From Lunularia cruciata (taxonomy: Eukaryota > Streptophyta > Marchantiopsida > Lunulariales > Lunulariaceae), in assembly GCA_948567375.1 (NCBI GenBank), contig OX419755.1, forward strand, positions 6,825,001 through 6,889,000: 64,000 nucleotides of DNA. Direction: 5' to 3'. Both the position numbers and the translations under genes were made by a program. Under the pieces are notes generated by a model that did no database searches, had not been told where the DNA came from, and worked only from the letters and a program-made list of their open reading frames with translations. Shown piece after piece: positions 20,023-31,157 of this stretch; the first letter of the stretch is position 1, and every line of letters begins with the position of its first letter.

Positions 20023-21851
20023 TTAATCTCGAGCAGAGTAATTTCTTTCAATTGTAATTAGTTGGCGAGACACAAAGGCAATGGGATGTAGTCCATCTGG
20101 GAATTCTTGTTGCAACACAGCTCCAATTGCAAAGTTAGAAGCATCAAAATCAACCACACAAGGTAGTTGAGGATCATATGGTTGAAGGATAGGTCTTGAA
20201 GACACCATATGTTTTAACTTCTGGAATACTTCTTCATACTTGGTGTTCCATTGGAAGCTCGAGTTCTTTCCCAAGAGGTCAGTCAATGGTGCAGCCACAT
20301 GAGCATAATAGTGGATGAACTGCTGGTAAAAACTGGCCAATCCATTGAATCCCCGTTCTTCTATAGCATCCTTCGGGGTAGGCCAATCAGTAATGGCCTT
20401 GATCTTCTCTTCTTCCATCTTGATTCCCTCTAAGGAGATCTTATGACCCAAGAAGGTAACCTCCTTCTGCCAAAAGGCACACTTCGACTTCTTGCAGTAA
20501 AATTTACATTGTCGTAGTCATCTTAGGGCTTCTCGCACATGATTCACGTGTTTTGTCTCTATCTTGCTATAGATTAAGATATCATCCGAGAACACCACCA
20601 TTGAGCGGTCCAATAGTCCATCCAACACCCGATGCATCTGATCCATGAAGACTCCTGGGGCATTAGTGAGTCCAAAGGTAAAACTCTCCACTTGAAATGC
20701 CCACACCTTGTGCGAAAGGCAATCTTTTGCACATCCTCTCTATCAATCGAGATTTGCCAATAGCCGGTGCGAAGATCCAACTTGGAAAAGTAACGTGCTC
20801 CACTTAGTTGATCAAGCAAGTCATCGATCCGAGGCAAGAGATATGCATTCTTCACAGTTTGTTTATTGAGCCCACGATAATCAATACAGAAACAAAGTCC
20901 TCCATCCTTCTTTGGAACAAATAGTACCGGTGCTCCCCAAGGAGAGGTACTATGTCGTATGAAGTCCTTCTCCAACAACTCTGTAAGTATTTTTTGCAAC
21001 TCCTCCAACTCCTTTGGTGAAAGCCGATAGATCGGACTACTCATTGGAGTACTCCTTGGCAATAACTCGATCTTGAAGGGCATACCTCGATCAGAGGGTA
21101 ATCCCTTTGGCAGATCCTCCGGAAACACGTCCGCAAACTCCTTAACTATCCAATCAACCATTACTTGATGAGGCTCTCGGTCCTCCACAGATTGGCCTTG
21201 TGCAATTGGCTTGATCTGCACCGCAAATACAGACTTATCTTCCTCTAAAGCTTGCTCTATGGCCACTTTACTAACAAACTTCCCTTTTAGGGACTCATCT
21301 TTCTTCCAAGCCTGCTCCATGGTTGCCTTCTTGGCAAACTTCCCATCTTGGGACTCCACTTCCTTCAAGGTTCGCTCTATGGCTACCTTCTTGACAAACT
21401 TCCCATCTTGGGACTGACTATTCTTAGGTGTCTTACTCAAAGGTGCCAAACAACCTAATCGGAAATTCCTACCTTGGTGTTGTACTTGAATTTGGCGTCG
21501 GGTCCAATCAAATTGAACCTTATGACGTTCAAGCCAAGGTAGACCCAGAATGATATCATAGTGTAGAGGTGCCACTACAAACCTCATACACTCCAAATAC
21601 TCCTTCCCAATCTTGAAGGTAATAGGATGCGAGGTGCGGAATGCAGAACTCTTTCTACCATCCGCCATCATCAAACTACTTCCAATCACCAGCTTGATAG
21701 GAATACCCAATTCCTTTGCTACTTGCATAGACATGCAATTCTCTGAACTTCCAAAATCAACCAAAATCCTACAACCCCAATTAGATATCATACCTTGCAA
21801 GTGAAGCAAACTTGCATAGGTTGAGCCTTCAATCCCATTGGAACTAATCAA
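20023..21851 (-). pseudogene. Gy2 protease - reverse transcriptase - RNase H
   Basis: A 425-residue open frame starts in protease ([20 protein letters not shown]; active site D-S-G changed to [14 protein letters not shown]). It passes through a linker with three 20-residue repeats, then the RT fingers and palm: [59 protein letters not shown] one-base deletion in the LPFGLTNAP codons (about 20675) shifts the frame; RT goes on as [11 protein letters not shown] (catalytic DD kept). RNase H follows: MGHKISLEGIKMEEEKIKAI, VDFDASNFAIGAVLQQEF, PIAFVSRQL. It would need one frame correction to read through PR and RT. Confidence 0.9.
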
Positions 21852-21865
21852 GCTCTTAGTAGGCG

Positions 21866-22567
21866 GCTTGAATTCTCCTATTGGGATTTCTCGTTTCCCT
21901 GATCATTCCGCTCCACAACCTCCACTTGGGCAACTTGTTGAGGTTGTCCATTCTTGAGTGGACATTCAGCAATGCGATGCCCCAATTGGCGACAACAAAA
22001 ACAACCACCATTTTGTCGTAGTTTCTCCCTATCTGCCATGCCAAGTGGTCTTCGTTGAATTGCATCAATCTCCATTGGTGACGGCTCCTCCACTTGTGTG
22101 TAGTGTATTGGAAGGCTTTGTGGAGGTCAAAGTCGAGACCAAGTTGTTGCCACCAAGGAATCAAAATGTTCGGCCAAACGCATGGCTTCCTCCAAATGTT
22201 GTGGCTCTCGCATGGTTACCTCTAATTTGGTAACCATTTTTCATTTGGCTCGCTCCTTTCGGAATCTCCACCATAGCTTTGCTACTCCATCCAATTGGCT
22301 AGAAGCCAAGAGAATCTGTTTTTGCTTGTCTTGTAGATTGGTAGCTTCAAAATAACGCTCACAATCAAACACAAAATTCTCCACTACACCCGGGAGATTC
22401 TTGCCTTCAAATACCTTGGGTTTAGGGAATCTGATCCAATCTTCTCCTTCTCGAATTGCTACTCTCTCCACCTGCTCTTGTCATTGAAGATCTTGTTCAT
22501 CCAACAATCAAGTAAGGTGCTCGATTTGTTGTTGCATAGCAAGGATAACATCAAGTATTGCCGCCAT
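21866..22567 (-). pseudogene. Gy2 gag
   Basis: Starts MAAILDVILAMQQQIEHLT at 22567. Two TGA codons follow where the family probably had CGA arginine codons. The core reads VERVAIREGEDWIRFPKPKV, VFDCERYFEATNLQDKQ and ILLASSQLDGVAKLWWRF. The C-terminal part has SPMEIDAIQRRPLG and a clean CCHC knuckle CFCCRQLGHRIAEC. Gag would form the virus-like particle and bind RNA through the knuckle. Confidence 0.85.
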
Positions 22568-22799
22568 GGTTGCTCCTCTATCACACCACTCCCAATCTAT
22601 CTAATTTATTAACACATAGAAATAGCATGTCCACTGTTCTCCATAAGTTACAACCGGAAGCACCAAGGGTTCCTCAGATATGGTGATCATATGCAAAAAA
22701 TCTTGTCCAAAGTGCGAGGTGATGAACTGTGTAAAATGATGCTTGGGTAGTTTTTGGACACAAAAATCTCAATGGTTTGGTGGAAGTGGATTTGGTGGT

Positions 22800-22821
22800 C
22801 CCATTCCTGCTTTGATACCAA
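22800..22821 (-). other. Gy2 primer binding site (initiator tRNA-Met)
   Basis: Inside the 5' LTR the minus strand reads TTGGTATCAAAGCAGGAATG, the same initiator tRNA-Met complement as in Gy1. Confidence 0.88.
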
Positions 22822-23233
22822 TGTAAAAGACCGAATCCGAGGAGAGAAATAAGAGAATAGAAACTCACATTGGGACACTTGAATGAGGGAAAACTCCGAA
22901 TGCCTAGCATGAGCTTTGGCTTTGGTATTTATAGGTAGCATACAAGGCCCTTGAGAAGCTTCTCAAGAAGCTTCCTCAAGCCGCTTTCTTAGAGTGCAAG
23001 CCAAGTTAACTAGGAAGCTTCTCAAGAAGCTTCCTTCTAGAAGCCGCCTACTTGGCATGCAAGCTAAGCTAGTTGGAAGCTTCTAGAAGCTACTTACTTG
23101 AGGTGCAAGCTAAGCTAGCCGAGAAGCTTCCTAAGAAGCTTCCTAGATACTTCCGGAATATTCTAGGCTACTTTGTCTTATGTGCTACGTCGTATGCCCG
23201 ACTAACTTCGTCGCTAAACTCCATATTGTTACA
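22822..23233 (-). repeat. Gy2 5' LTR
   Basis: 412 bp with TG...CA ends, TATA box (tatttata on the plus strand at 22926), and GAAGCTTC palindromes at 22956-23142. It differs from the 3' LTR at roughly a dozen sites, mostly transitions. Confidence 0.95.
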
Positions 23234-23238
23234 ATAAG

Positions 23239-24392
23239 TTCAAGATAGCATTTTGGGCTATTGATCCTCACGGTAAGGATGTGTTATATTAGTGAAAGTT
23301 CTTACCATTTGGGTTAAAGAATGCTCTTGTTGAGTTCTAGAGGATCATGGAGAGGATCCTAGCTGGATTGGGTTTTGCTTAGTGCTATATTGATGACATT
23401 TTGGTCTATAGCATTATGATGGAGGAGCATGAGAGAGATTTGTTGGAGGTGTTTTAGACATTGAGATCTAATGGACTCAAATTATATCTTGGGAAGTGTA
23501 GGTTCTTCCACAAGTAGGTTGAGTATTTGGATCACACTATCTACCCTAGAGGATTTGATGTTCAGCAAGGTGGAGGTTATTGTGCATATTCCTTGGCCTA
23601 CGGATGTGAGTAGAGTGCAAGCATTCCTTGGGTTGGCAAACTTCTATCTTGCCATGGTAGAGGATTTAATGCCATTGCCAAGGCCTTGATAAAGCTGACC
23701 AAGCTTACATAGGAGTGGTGTTAAGGAGATGAGCAAGAGAGAGCTTTTGTAGAGCTCAAGGAGAGGTTGATATCTACTCCTATTTTGAGGAGACCAATTA
23801 GAGGATCACCATTTCATGTTCACACTGATTGGAGTATGTTGGGGCTTGGAGTAGTACTCACCCAACATGATGATGAGGGGAAGGAGTTTGTGGTAGCCTA
23901 TGCTAGTCACTCCAATAACTCATTGGAGGCAAAGTATAGTTCATATGAGGGAGAATGCTTGGCTACAGCATGGGCAATAGCACATTTTGGATATTGCCTA
24001 TTTGGTAACCCTTTTACTCTCATCACCAATCATCAACCACTAAAGTGGTTGATGATATCCAGCAAGCTTTCAAGGAAGTTTGCACGATGGGCTCTGATTT
24101 TACAAGAGTATGATTTCATGGTTATTCTTAGACTTGGAATGGTGAACCATGATGTAGATGGGTTGAGTAGAAACCCATGTCCTAGCCAGCAAGATCAAAC
24201 TAGAGCACGTTGGCATGGTGAGATAGATGAGGAGATAGTGCCATATTGGCATGCATTTACCTTTCTCTGTATATTTTTTGAGGCTTTGGTGGTACCTCTC
24301 TCAGTGCATATAGGAGGAGTTATTGAGGTCACAAATCTAGAGAGTGCAGATAGTGGTACAATTTAGCAAAATATTCATGATAATGTCTTAGT
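23239..24392 (+). pseudogene. Host Ty3 element, RT C-terminal half and RNase H
   Basis: The RT resumes at KIAFWAIDPHGKDVLY, then FLPFGLKNALVEF, CYIDDILVYS (catalytic YIDD intact) and GLKLYLGKCRFF. RNase H follows with a 199-residue open stretch: ISTPILRRPIRGSPFHVHTD, GLGVVLTQHDDEGKEFVVAY, LEAKYSSYEGECLATAWAIA, FTLITNHQPLKWLM and MVNHDVDGLSRNPC. The RNase H catalytic carboxylates (D in HTD, E in YEGECLA) are kept, while ITDHQPL reads ITNHQPL. Frame stops occur in the RT half. Confidence 0.88.
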
Positions 24393-24818
24393 TGTAACAA
24401 TATGGATTTTAGTAATGAAGTTAATCAAGGCTAACAAAGTAGTGAATATGCCAAATTAGCATAAAATATCCTAGAAGTATCTAGGAAGCTTCTTGAGAAG
24501 CTTCCCACTAGCTTAACTTGCACTCCAAGTAAGTTTTTTCTAGAAAGAAGCTTCTAAAAACTTCCAACTAGCTTTGTTGGCATGCTAAGTAGGTGGTTTC
24601 AAGAAGGAAGCTTCTTCAGAAGCTTCTTGGTTAACTTGGCATGCACTCTAAGAAAACGGTTGAAGGAAGTTTCTTGAGAAGTTTCTCAAGAGCCTCGTAT
24701 ACTCCTTATAAATACAAGAGCCAAAGCTCATGCTAGGCATTTAGAGTTTTCCCATATTCAAGTGTCCCAATGTGATCTTCCATTCTTCTATTTCTCTCCT
24801 TGGTCTCGGTCTTTTACA
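24393..24818 (+). repeat. Gy3 5' LTR
   Basis: 426 bp starting TGTAACAATATGG and ending CTTTTACA. TATA box tataaata at 24707; GAAGCTTC-type dyads (for example ggaagcttcttgagaagc at 24484) lie upstream of it. The downstream R/U5 part contains the conserved phrase gagccaaagctcatgctagg. Confidence 0.94.
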
Positions 24819-24838
24819 TTAGTATCAGAATAGGAATA
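24819..24838 (+). other. Gy3 primer binding site, mutated
   Basis: TTAGTATCAGAATAGGAA directly after the LTR corresponds to TTGGTATCAAAGCAGGAA in Gy1 and Gy2, with several substitutions. It is the initiator tRNA-Met site in decayed form. Confidence 0.75.
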
Positions 24839-24840
24839 GG

Positions 24841-25047
24841 ATGGATGGAATTTATGGACCACCAAATCCACTTCCACCAAACCATTGGGATTTTTGTGTC
24901 CACGTACTACCCAAGCATCATTTCACACAATCCATCACCTCACGCTTTGGACAAGATTTTTTGCATATGATCACCATATTTGAGGAGCCTTTGGTACTTC
25001 TAATTGTAACTTATGGAGAATGGTGGACTGCTACTTCTATATGTTAA
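24841..25047 (+). CDS. Gy3 leader ORF between PBS and gag
   Basis: Begins MDGIYGPPNPLPPNHWDFCV and continues FGQDFLHMITIFEEPLVL, the same text as in Gy1 at the same place, then diverges after one frame change. 68 codons. Unknown function; see the Gy1 copy. Confidence 0.4.
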   Translation: MDGIYGPPNPLPPNHWDFCVHVLPKHHFTQSITSRFGQDFLHMITIFEEPLVLLIVTYGEWWTATSIC

Positions 25048-25097
25048 TAAATTAGATAGATTAGGGGCGGCGTGATAGAGTAGCAACTAGGGCGGAA

Positions 25098-25990
25098 ATG
25101 CCCAAGGTTATCATTATTATGCAACAACAAATCAAGCACCTTACTTGATTGTTGGATGAACAAAATCATCAATGATAGGAGCATGTAGAGAGGGTACCAA
25201 TTCAAGAAGGAGAAGATTGAATCTGATTCTCTAAACCCAAGGTATTCAAAGGCAAGAATCTTTGGGTCGCAATAGAGAATTTTTTGTTTGACTGTGAATG
25301 TTAGTTTGAAGCTACTAATCTTCAAGATGAGTGAAAATAAATTTTCTTGGCTTCTAGCCAATTGGATGGAGTAGTAAAACTATGGTGGCAATTTTGAGTG
25401 GAGCAAGTTGAACAACAAATTATTGCACTAATCTCAATGTGTGCAGAATTCAAGAGTGCAATAATTAGTCAATTCCAAGCTATAAATGCCACATGAGCTC
25501 CATGGGATAGGTTGGCAGAGTTAAAATAGATTGGCTCTATAAGAAGTTACATCATGCAATTCAAAACACCATCATGCAAATTCAAGATATATTGGAAGGT
25601 GAAGCTCTAGATTGATTTATGAGGAGATTGAAGTCAAGAACCAAATTAGAGGTAACCATGTGAGAGCCACAACACTTGGAGGAAGCCATGCGGTTGGCCA
25701 AAGGTTTTGATTCCTTGGTTGCAACAACTTGGTCTTGGTCTTGATCTTGATCTCTACAAAATCTACCAATACACTATACACAAGTGGTGGAGCTGATACC
25801 AATGGAGATTGATGTCATTCAATGGATACTACTTGGCACTACAAATAGAGAAAAATTGTGACAAAATGGTGGTTATTTTTTTGTTGCCAATTGGGATATT
25901 GCATCGCTGAATATCCACTCAAGAATGGACAATCTTGACAAGTCGCCCATATGGAGTTTGTAGAGTAGAATGATCAAAGAAACAAGGAAT
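25098..25990 (+). pseudogene. Gy3 gag
   Basis: Homologous to Gy1 and Gy2 gag in broken frames: QQQIKHLT, stop, LLDEQ, then EHVERVPIQEGED with a stop at the W position, and FLASSQLDGVVKLWW-like sequence near 25350-25390. The CCHC knuckle is destroyed: the first cysteine codon reads TAT, and a one-base slip precedes the rest (around 25875). Confidence 0.75.
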
Positions 25991-26029
25991 CCTAGTAGGA
26001 GATTTTGAGTTGCCCATTGGGAGCTTGAT

Positions 26030-27815
26030 TAGTTCCAACGGGATTGAAGGCTCAACCTATGCAAGTTTGTTTCACTTGCAAGATAAGATATCTAATCGAG
26101 GTCGTAGGATGTTGGTTGATCTTGGAAGTTTAGAGAATTGCATGTTTGTGTAGGTGGGAAAAGACTTGGGTATTCTTATCAAACCAATAATTGGAAGTAG
26201 ATTGATGATGGCTGGATGGTAGAAAGGGTTCTGCATTCCGTACCTCACATCCTATTACTTTCAAGATTGAGAAGGAGTATTTAGAGTGTATGACGTTTTT
26301 AGTGGCACCTCTACACTACAATGTCATTCTAGGACTACCTTGACTTGAACTTCATAAGGTTCAATTTGATTGGACCCGATGAAAAATTCAAGTACAACAC
26401 CAAGGTAGGAATTTCTTATTAGGTTGTTTGGCACCTTTGAGTAAGACATCTAAGAATAGTCAATCTTGGGATGGAAGCTTCTCAAGAAGATAGCCATAGA
26501 GCAAGCCTTGAAGGGAGATGAGTTCAAAGATAGGAAGTTTGCCAAGAAGGCAACCATGGAACACGCTTTGGAGAGAGATGAATCCCTAGATGGGAAGTTT
26601 GTTAGTAAAGTAGTCATAGAGCAAGTTTTGGAGGGAAATAAGTATGTTTTTGCAGTGTGGATCAAGCCGATTGCACAAGGACAAGTTGAGGAAGGTCAAG
26701 AGCCTCATCAAGCAATAGTTGATCAGATATTTCAAGAGTTTATGGATGTGTTTCCAGATGATCTGCTGAAGGAATTACCCTCCGATTGTGGTATGCCCTT
26801 CAAGATTGAGTTATTACCAAGGAGTACTTTGGTGAGTAGACCAATCTATTGGCTCTCACCAAAGGAGTTGGAGGAGTTGCAAACAACACTTACAAAGTTG
26901 TTAGAAAAGGATTTTATAGGGCATAATACCTCTCCTTGGGGAGCACTGGTACTATTTTTTCTGAAGAAGGATGGAGGACTTTGTTTCTGTATTGATTACC
27001 ATGGGCTCAATAAGCAAACAATGAAGAATGCATATCCCTTGCCTCGGATTGATGATTGCTTGATCAATTGAGTGGAGCATGATACTTCTCCAAGTTAGAT
27101 CTTCATAGCGGCTATTGGAAAATCCCCATTGATAGGGAGGATGTGCAAAAGACTATCTTTTGCACAAGGTATGGGCAGTTTGAGTGGAGAGTTCTACATT
27201 TTGGGCTCACTTATGCTGCAAAGGTCTTCATGGATTAGATGCATTGGGTGTTGGATGGACTATTGGATTGGTATGTGGTGTTGTTCTTGGATGATATCTT
27301 AATCTATAGCAAAACAAAGGCAGAACATGTGAATCATGAGTGAGAAGTCCTAAGACGACTATGACCATGGAAATTTTACTATAAGAAGTTGAAGTGTGTT
27401 TTTGGCAAAAAGAAGTTATCTTCTTGGGTCACAAGATCTCATCAGAGGGGATCAAGATGGAAGAGGAGAAAATTAAGGCCATTATCGATTGGTCTACTCC
27501 AAAGGATGCTACAAAGTATGGGCATTTAATGGATTGGACAGTTTTTACCAACTAGTTTTCATCCACTAGTATGCTCATGTAGTTGCACCATTGATTGACC
27601 TCTTGGGGAAGAACTTGAGCTTTCAATGGACCACCAAGCACAAAGAAGAAATCCAAAAGTTGAAACATATGGTGTCTTCAAGACCCATTCTTCAACCATA
27701 TGATCCTCAGCTATCTTATGTGGTTGATTTTGATGCTTCTAACTTAGCAATTGGAGCTATGTTGCAGCAAGAATTCCCAAATGGACTACATCCCATTGCT
27801 TTTGTGTCTTGCCAA
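26030..27815 (+). pseudogene. Gy3 protease - RT - RNase H, 5' part
   Basis: Protease is visible in broken frames around 26100-26350. A 201-residue open frame then carries the repeat linker and [62 protein letters not shown]. After shifts come FGLTYAAKVFMD and VVLFLDDILIYS (catalytic DD kept) and RNase H VDFDASNLAIGAMLQQEF, PIAFVSCQ, where the foreign insert begins. Confidence 0.85.
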
Positions 27816-28289
27816 TGTTTTCAAGAAAAAGATTATCGGCTATCATTGGTGCTATTTGGTGAGAGCTAGAGTTTCCTTCCATGAGACCTTAGCTTGAGAG
27901 TCTCTTTGCATTACTTGGAGCTTAATTTTGTGATACACCAACCGTGGCTTTGTTTATGGTATTGGAATCTTGAGAATATGCTTTGAGTGTCATTTGAACA
28001 AATAAGACATGTAAGAGTATTTTAGTTAGGACATTATTTTCATGAGCCAAAAAGTCTCGGAAGTTTATTTGATGTTTTGATCAAATAAGCTTTTGAGCAT
28101 TTTATGTTGAGTAATGAAGAAAAGAAGAAAAAGGGTTTTGAAAGGGTTTTTTTTTTTGCAAAAGGAAAGAATTTTTGAGAAATGTTTTTCGGGAGATCTT
28201 TGCTTCAGGAAGGCTTCAAAGGAGCCTTGACGGATAACATGATAGAAGTTTTGGAGAAGAAAGAATTCGAGAGAAGAAGGGATTTCTTG

Positions 28290-29960
28290 ACATGAAATGA
28301 ATTCAAGAGATCAGTAGGGTTTTGAGAGGAACTGCGAGTGGACAAAGATTCTTGCAAGGGATGTTTTGGGAGAGCAATAGATGTTGAGAGGAACTTTGAG
28401 TAGAGAGGTTCTTGGCAGAAATTTTTTGGAAGATCAGTAAAACCGGAGAGGAGTTTTGAGAAGTGACAGAGGGATTGTGAAAGAGGAAATATTTTTCAAG
28501 AGACAAGCTTGGGATAGTGAGGGTTTCGTGAAGAAGCTTGAAGGTTGACAGAGAGGTTCTTGATAAGAAATGAATTCAAGAGATTAGTAGGATTTTGAGA
28601 GGAACTGCGAGTGGAGAGATTTTGGCAAGAGATGTTTTGGGAGATCAAAAAAACTGGAGAGAAACTTTGAGTGACAAGGGTTTGAAGTAGAAATGTTTCA
28701 GGAGTTTTGACAATTGATAATTTCAGGAAGGAGTTGAAGGTTTGATAGAGATTCTTGCAAGGGATGTTTTGAGAGAGCAGTAGATGTTGAGAGACACTTC
28801 GAGTAGAGAGGTTCTTGGCAGGAAGTTTTTGAAAGATCATTAAAGCTGGAGAGAAGTTTTGAGAAGTGATAGAGGGATTGTGAAAGAGGAATTTTTTTTC
28901 AAGAAATGAGCTTGGGACAAGGAGGGTTTCAGGATGAAGCTTGAAGGTTGACAGAGAGGTTCTTGGCAGGAAATGATTTCAAGAGATCAGTAGGATGTGG
29001 AGAGGAACTTTGAGTAGAGAGGTTCTTGGCAGGAAGTTTTTGGAAGATCAGTAAAGCAGGAGGGGAGTTTTGAAAAGTGACATAGGGATTGTGAAAGAGA
29101 AAATGTTTTTCAAGAGACGAACTTGGGACAATGAGGGTTTCGGGAAGAAGCTTGAAGGTTGACAGAGAGGTTCTTGGCAGCAAATGATTTCAAGAGATCA
29201 GTAGGATGTGGAGAGGAACTTTGAGTAGAGAGGTTCTTGGCAAGAAGTTTTCAGAAGATTAGTAAAGCTAGAGAGGAGTTTCGAGAAATGATAGAGGGAT
29301 TGTGAAAGAGGAAATGTTTTTTAGGAGACGAGCTTGGGACAATGAGGGTTTTGGGAAGAAGCTTGAAGGTTGATAGAGAGGTCCTTGGTAAGAATGATTT
29401 TGAGAGATCAGTAGGATGTGGAGAGGAACTTTGAGTAGAGAGTTTCTTGGCATGAAGTTTTAGGAAGATCAGTAAAGTTGGAGAGGAGTTTTGAGAAGTG
29501 ACCGAGGGATTGTGAAAGAGAAAATATTTTTCAGGAGATGAGCTTGGGACAGTGAGGGTTTTGGGAAGGAGCTTGAAGGTTGATGGAGAGGTTCTTGACA
29601 GGAAATGACTTTGAGAGATTGGAAGGTTTTGAGAGGAACTTCAAGTAGAGAGGTTCTTGGCAGGAAGTTTTTGGATGGAGAGAAACTTTGAGTGACAAGG
29701 GTTTGAAGATCAATAAAACTGGAGAGAAACTTTGAGTGATAGGGGTTTGAAGTAGAAATGTTTCAAGAGTCTTGAAAATTGAGGATTTTGGGAAGGAGTT
29801 GAAGGTTTGACATAGATTCTTGCAAGGGATGTTTCGGGAAAGCAGTTGATGTTGAGAGGAACTCTGAGTGGAGAGATTCTTGTAGGAGATGTTTTGGGAC
29901 ACCCGAAAGGCTGGAAAGAAGCTTCAAGTGACAAAGGTTGAAGTAGAAATGTTTTGAGGC
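28290..29960. repeat. Minisatellite of ~211-bp units inside the Gy3 insert
   Basis: Phrases such as gattgtgaaagaggaaat, gagaggttcttggcagg and gaagcttgaaggttgacaga recur. The first one starts at 28473, 28876, 29087, 29298 and 29508, giving steps of 403, 211, 211 and 210 bases. The first and last parts carry a longer variant with an extra block (gagtgacaagggtttgaagt). Similarity among units is high. Open frames on the minus strand (S/L/P/T-rich) are a by-product of the repeat. Confidence 0.92.
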
Positions 29961-30610
29961 AACGAGCTTTTGACAGTGAGGATTTTTGGAAGGAGTTTGA
30001 AGGTTGATAGAGTTTTGCAGGAAGGATCCGAGAAGTGTCAGAGGGTTTGGAAGAAGAAATGTTTTAGGAGAAGAAAGAGCAATTTTGGAGGAGCTTCAAG
30101 TAATGGAAGGTTAGGAGAAGAATCAAGAGCAAGGCAGGGGAGCAAACAAGAAGTATTGAGTGAAGAAGGGAGAGAGTTTGAGAAAAAGTACAGGAATAGT
30201 ATCAAAAGAAGATAAGAAGAAAATCAGACAACAAGAGAAGGCAGATTGAGGAATCAAAAGCAGAGTACAACAATAGAAGGAAAGAAAAATTAGAGAATGG
30301 TTTTGGACCATTGAAGAGCAAAGAGTGAAGGGCATCGAGAGGAAGAGAGAAGAAAGGAACAAAAAAATCAAAGAGTGTCTTGGACAACCAAAAGGAAGAG
30401 AGAAAGGTGGTTTCTTGGAGGAAAAGAAAAGATCAAGGGAGGTCAGGAATTGGAGTGTGAGGAGAGAAATACTTGAGGAGGAGACTGTATGGACTCATAG
30501 TGATAGGAGGGAGAAACCAAAGGAATTTTGCAGAACAATGAAGACTTGGAGATGTCATGCGGAGACGGCAAGCAGGAAGTCAAAGACTATAAGGGATAGG
30601 AGTTAAGACC
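29960..30610. other. Strongly purine-biased tract
   Basis: The plus strand is mostly A and G over several hundred bases downstream of the minisatellite, for example agagagaagaaaggaaca and gagaaagg repeats. The bias already begins in the repeat array. No protein family was recognised in either strand. Confidence 0.75.
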
Positions 30611-31157
30611 AAGCTGACTTCATGTTCTATACATGCTTGACTAGGCAATGTGCTTAGATGCAAATGTTTTGCAGTCAGATCTGCTTGATCATCTTAAAAA
30701 GTTATGAATTTGAAACTTGGTGTATAGATGGAAGTGATTTTCCTTGTTATTGAATGTGTGTGTAAAAAAATAAGAAACAATAATAAGAATGGAATAAACA
30801 CCATAGTATTTAGCTAGGCTGTGAAATTCAAACAGGACATGGAACAAAATTTTGGAGTTGAGTCAATTGCATGACCTATGGACTAGTCCTTGAATCCTTG
30901 AGTCTGTGCTTGGGCCAGACCTGATGCTACAACAAAAACCCAACACCCATCTAAGAAGGTCAGAGTGAGAAATAGTCTAGAACGATAGCTCAGGAATATT
31001 AGGCATGAAATGGCAGCAAAAAGTCTACCAAGAGAGGCTATTGTCACAAAGTTAGAAAACATAACGAGTGCCAAGACTATGATGAATAAGCCAGCATAAG
31101 CACAAGCAGCCATGTGCTTGGTGCAATCTCGAGAGCTTACAATCCCCATGACATTGA

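Larger units (their letters stand above)
17829..23233 (-). mobile_element. Chromovirus Gy2 (Ty3/gypsy), youngest copy
   Basis: A 5.4-kb element inserted into the RT of the host element. The pentamer ataag stands at 17824-17828 and again at 23234-23238, a perfect target-site duplication, and deleting one copy plus the element restores the host RT frame. LTRs are 425 and 412 bp and about 97% identical by eye, apart from one 14-bp and one 1-bp indel. Order: leader, gag with CCHC knuckle, PR, RT, RNase H, IN, chromodomain. It is mutated by a one-base RT deletion, two gag TGA codons and an integrase stop, but is the least decayed of the three sisters. Confidence 0.94.
27816..31157. mobile_element. 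Foreign 3.3-kb insert in Gy3 RNase H
   Basis: The RNase H text shared with Gy1 and Gy2 stops at PIAFVS.Q and resumes with the codons for the LAMVY.T..WRHYL stretch. The segment between has no counterpart in the sisters. It begins TG and ends near ..gaca. The bases next to the junctions (gccaa left, attga right) could be a decayed duplication but are not convincing. It contains a minisatellite and a purine-rich tract, and I recognised no gene or transposase. The type of insertion is unresolved. Confidence 0.7.

Noticed and set aside
28303-29934. Several 60-120-codon minus-strand frames rich in S, L, P and T with repeated phrases
   Set aside because: They are the reverse reading of the purine-rich 211-bp minisatellite, shift frame between units and have no homology to known families.
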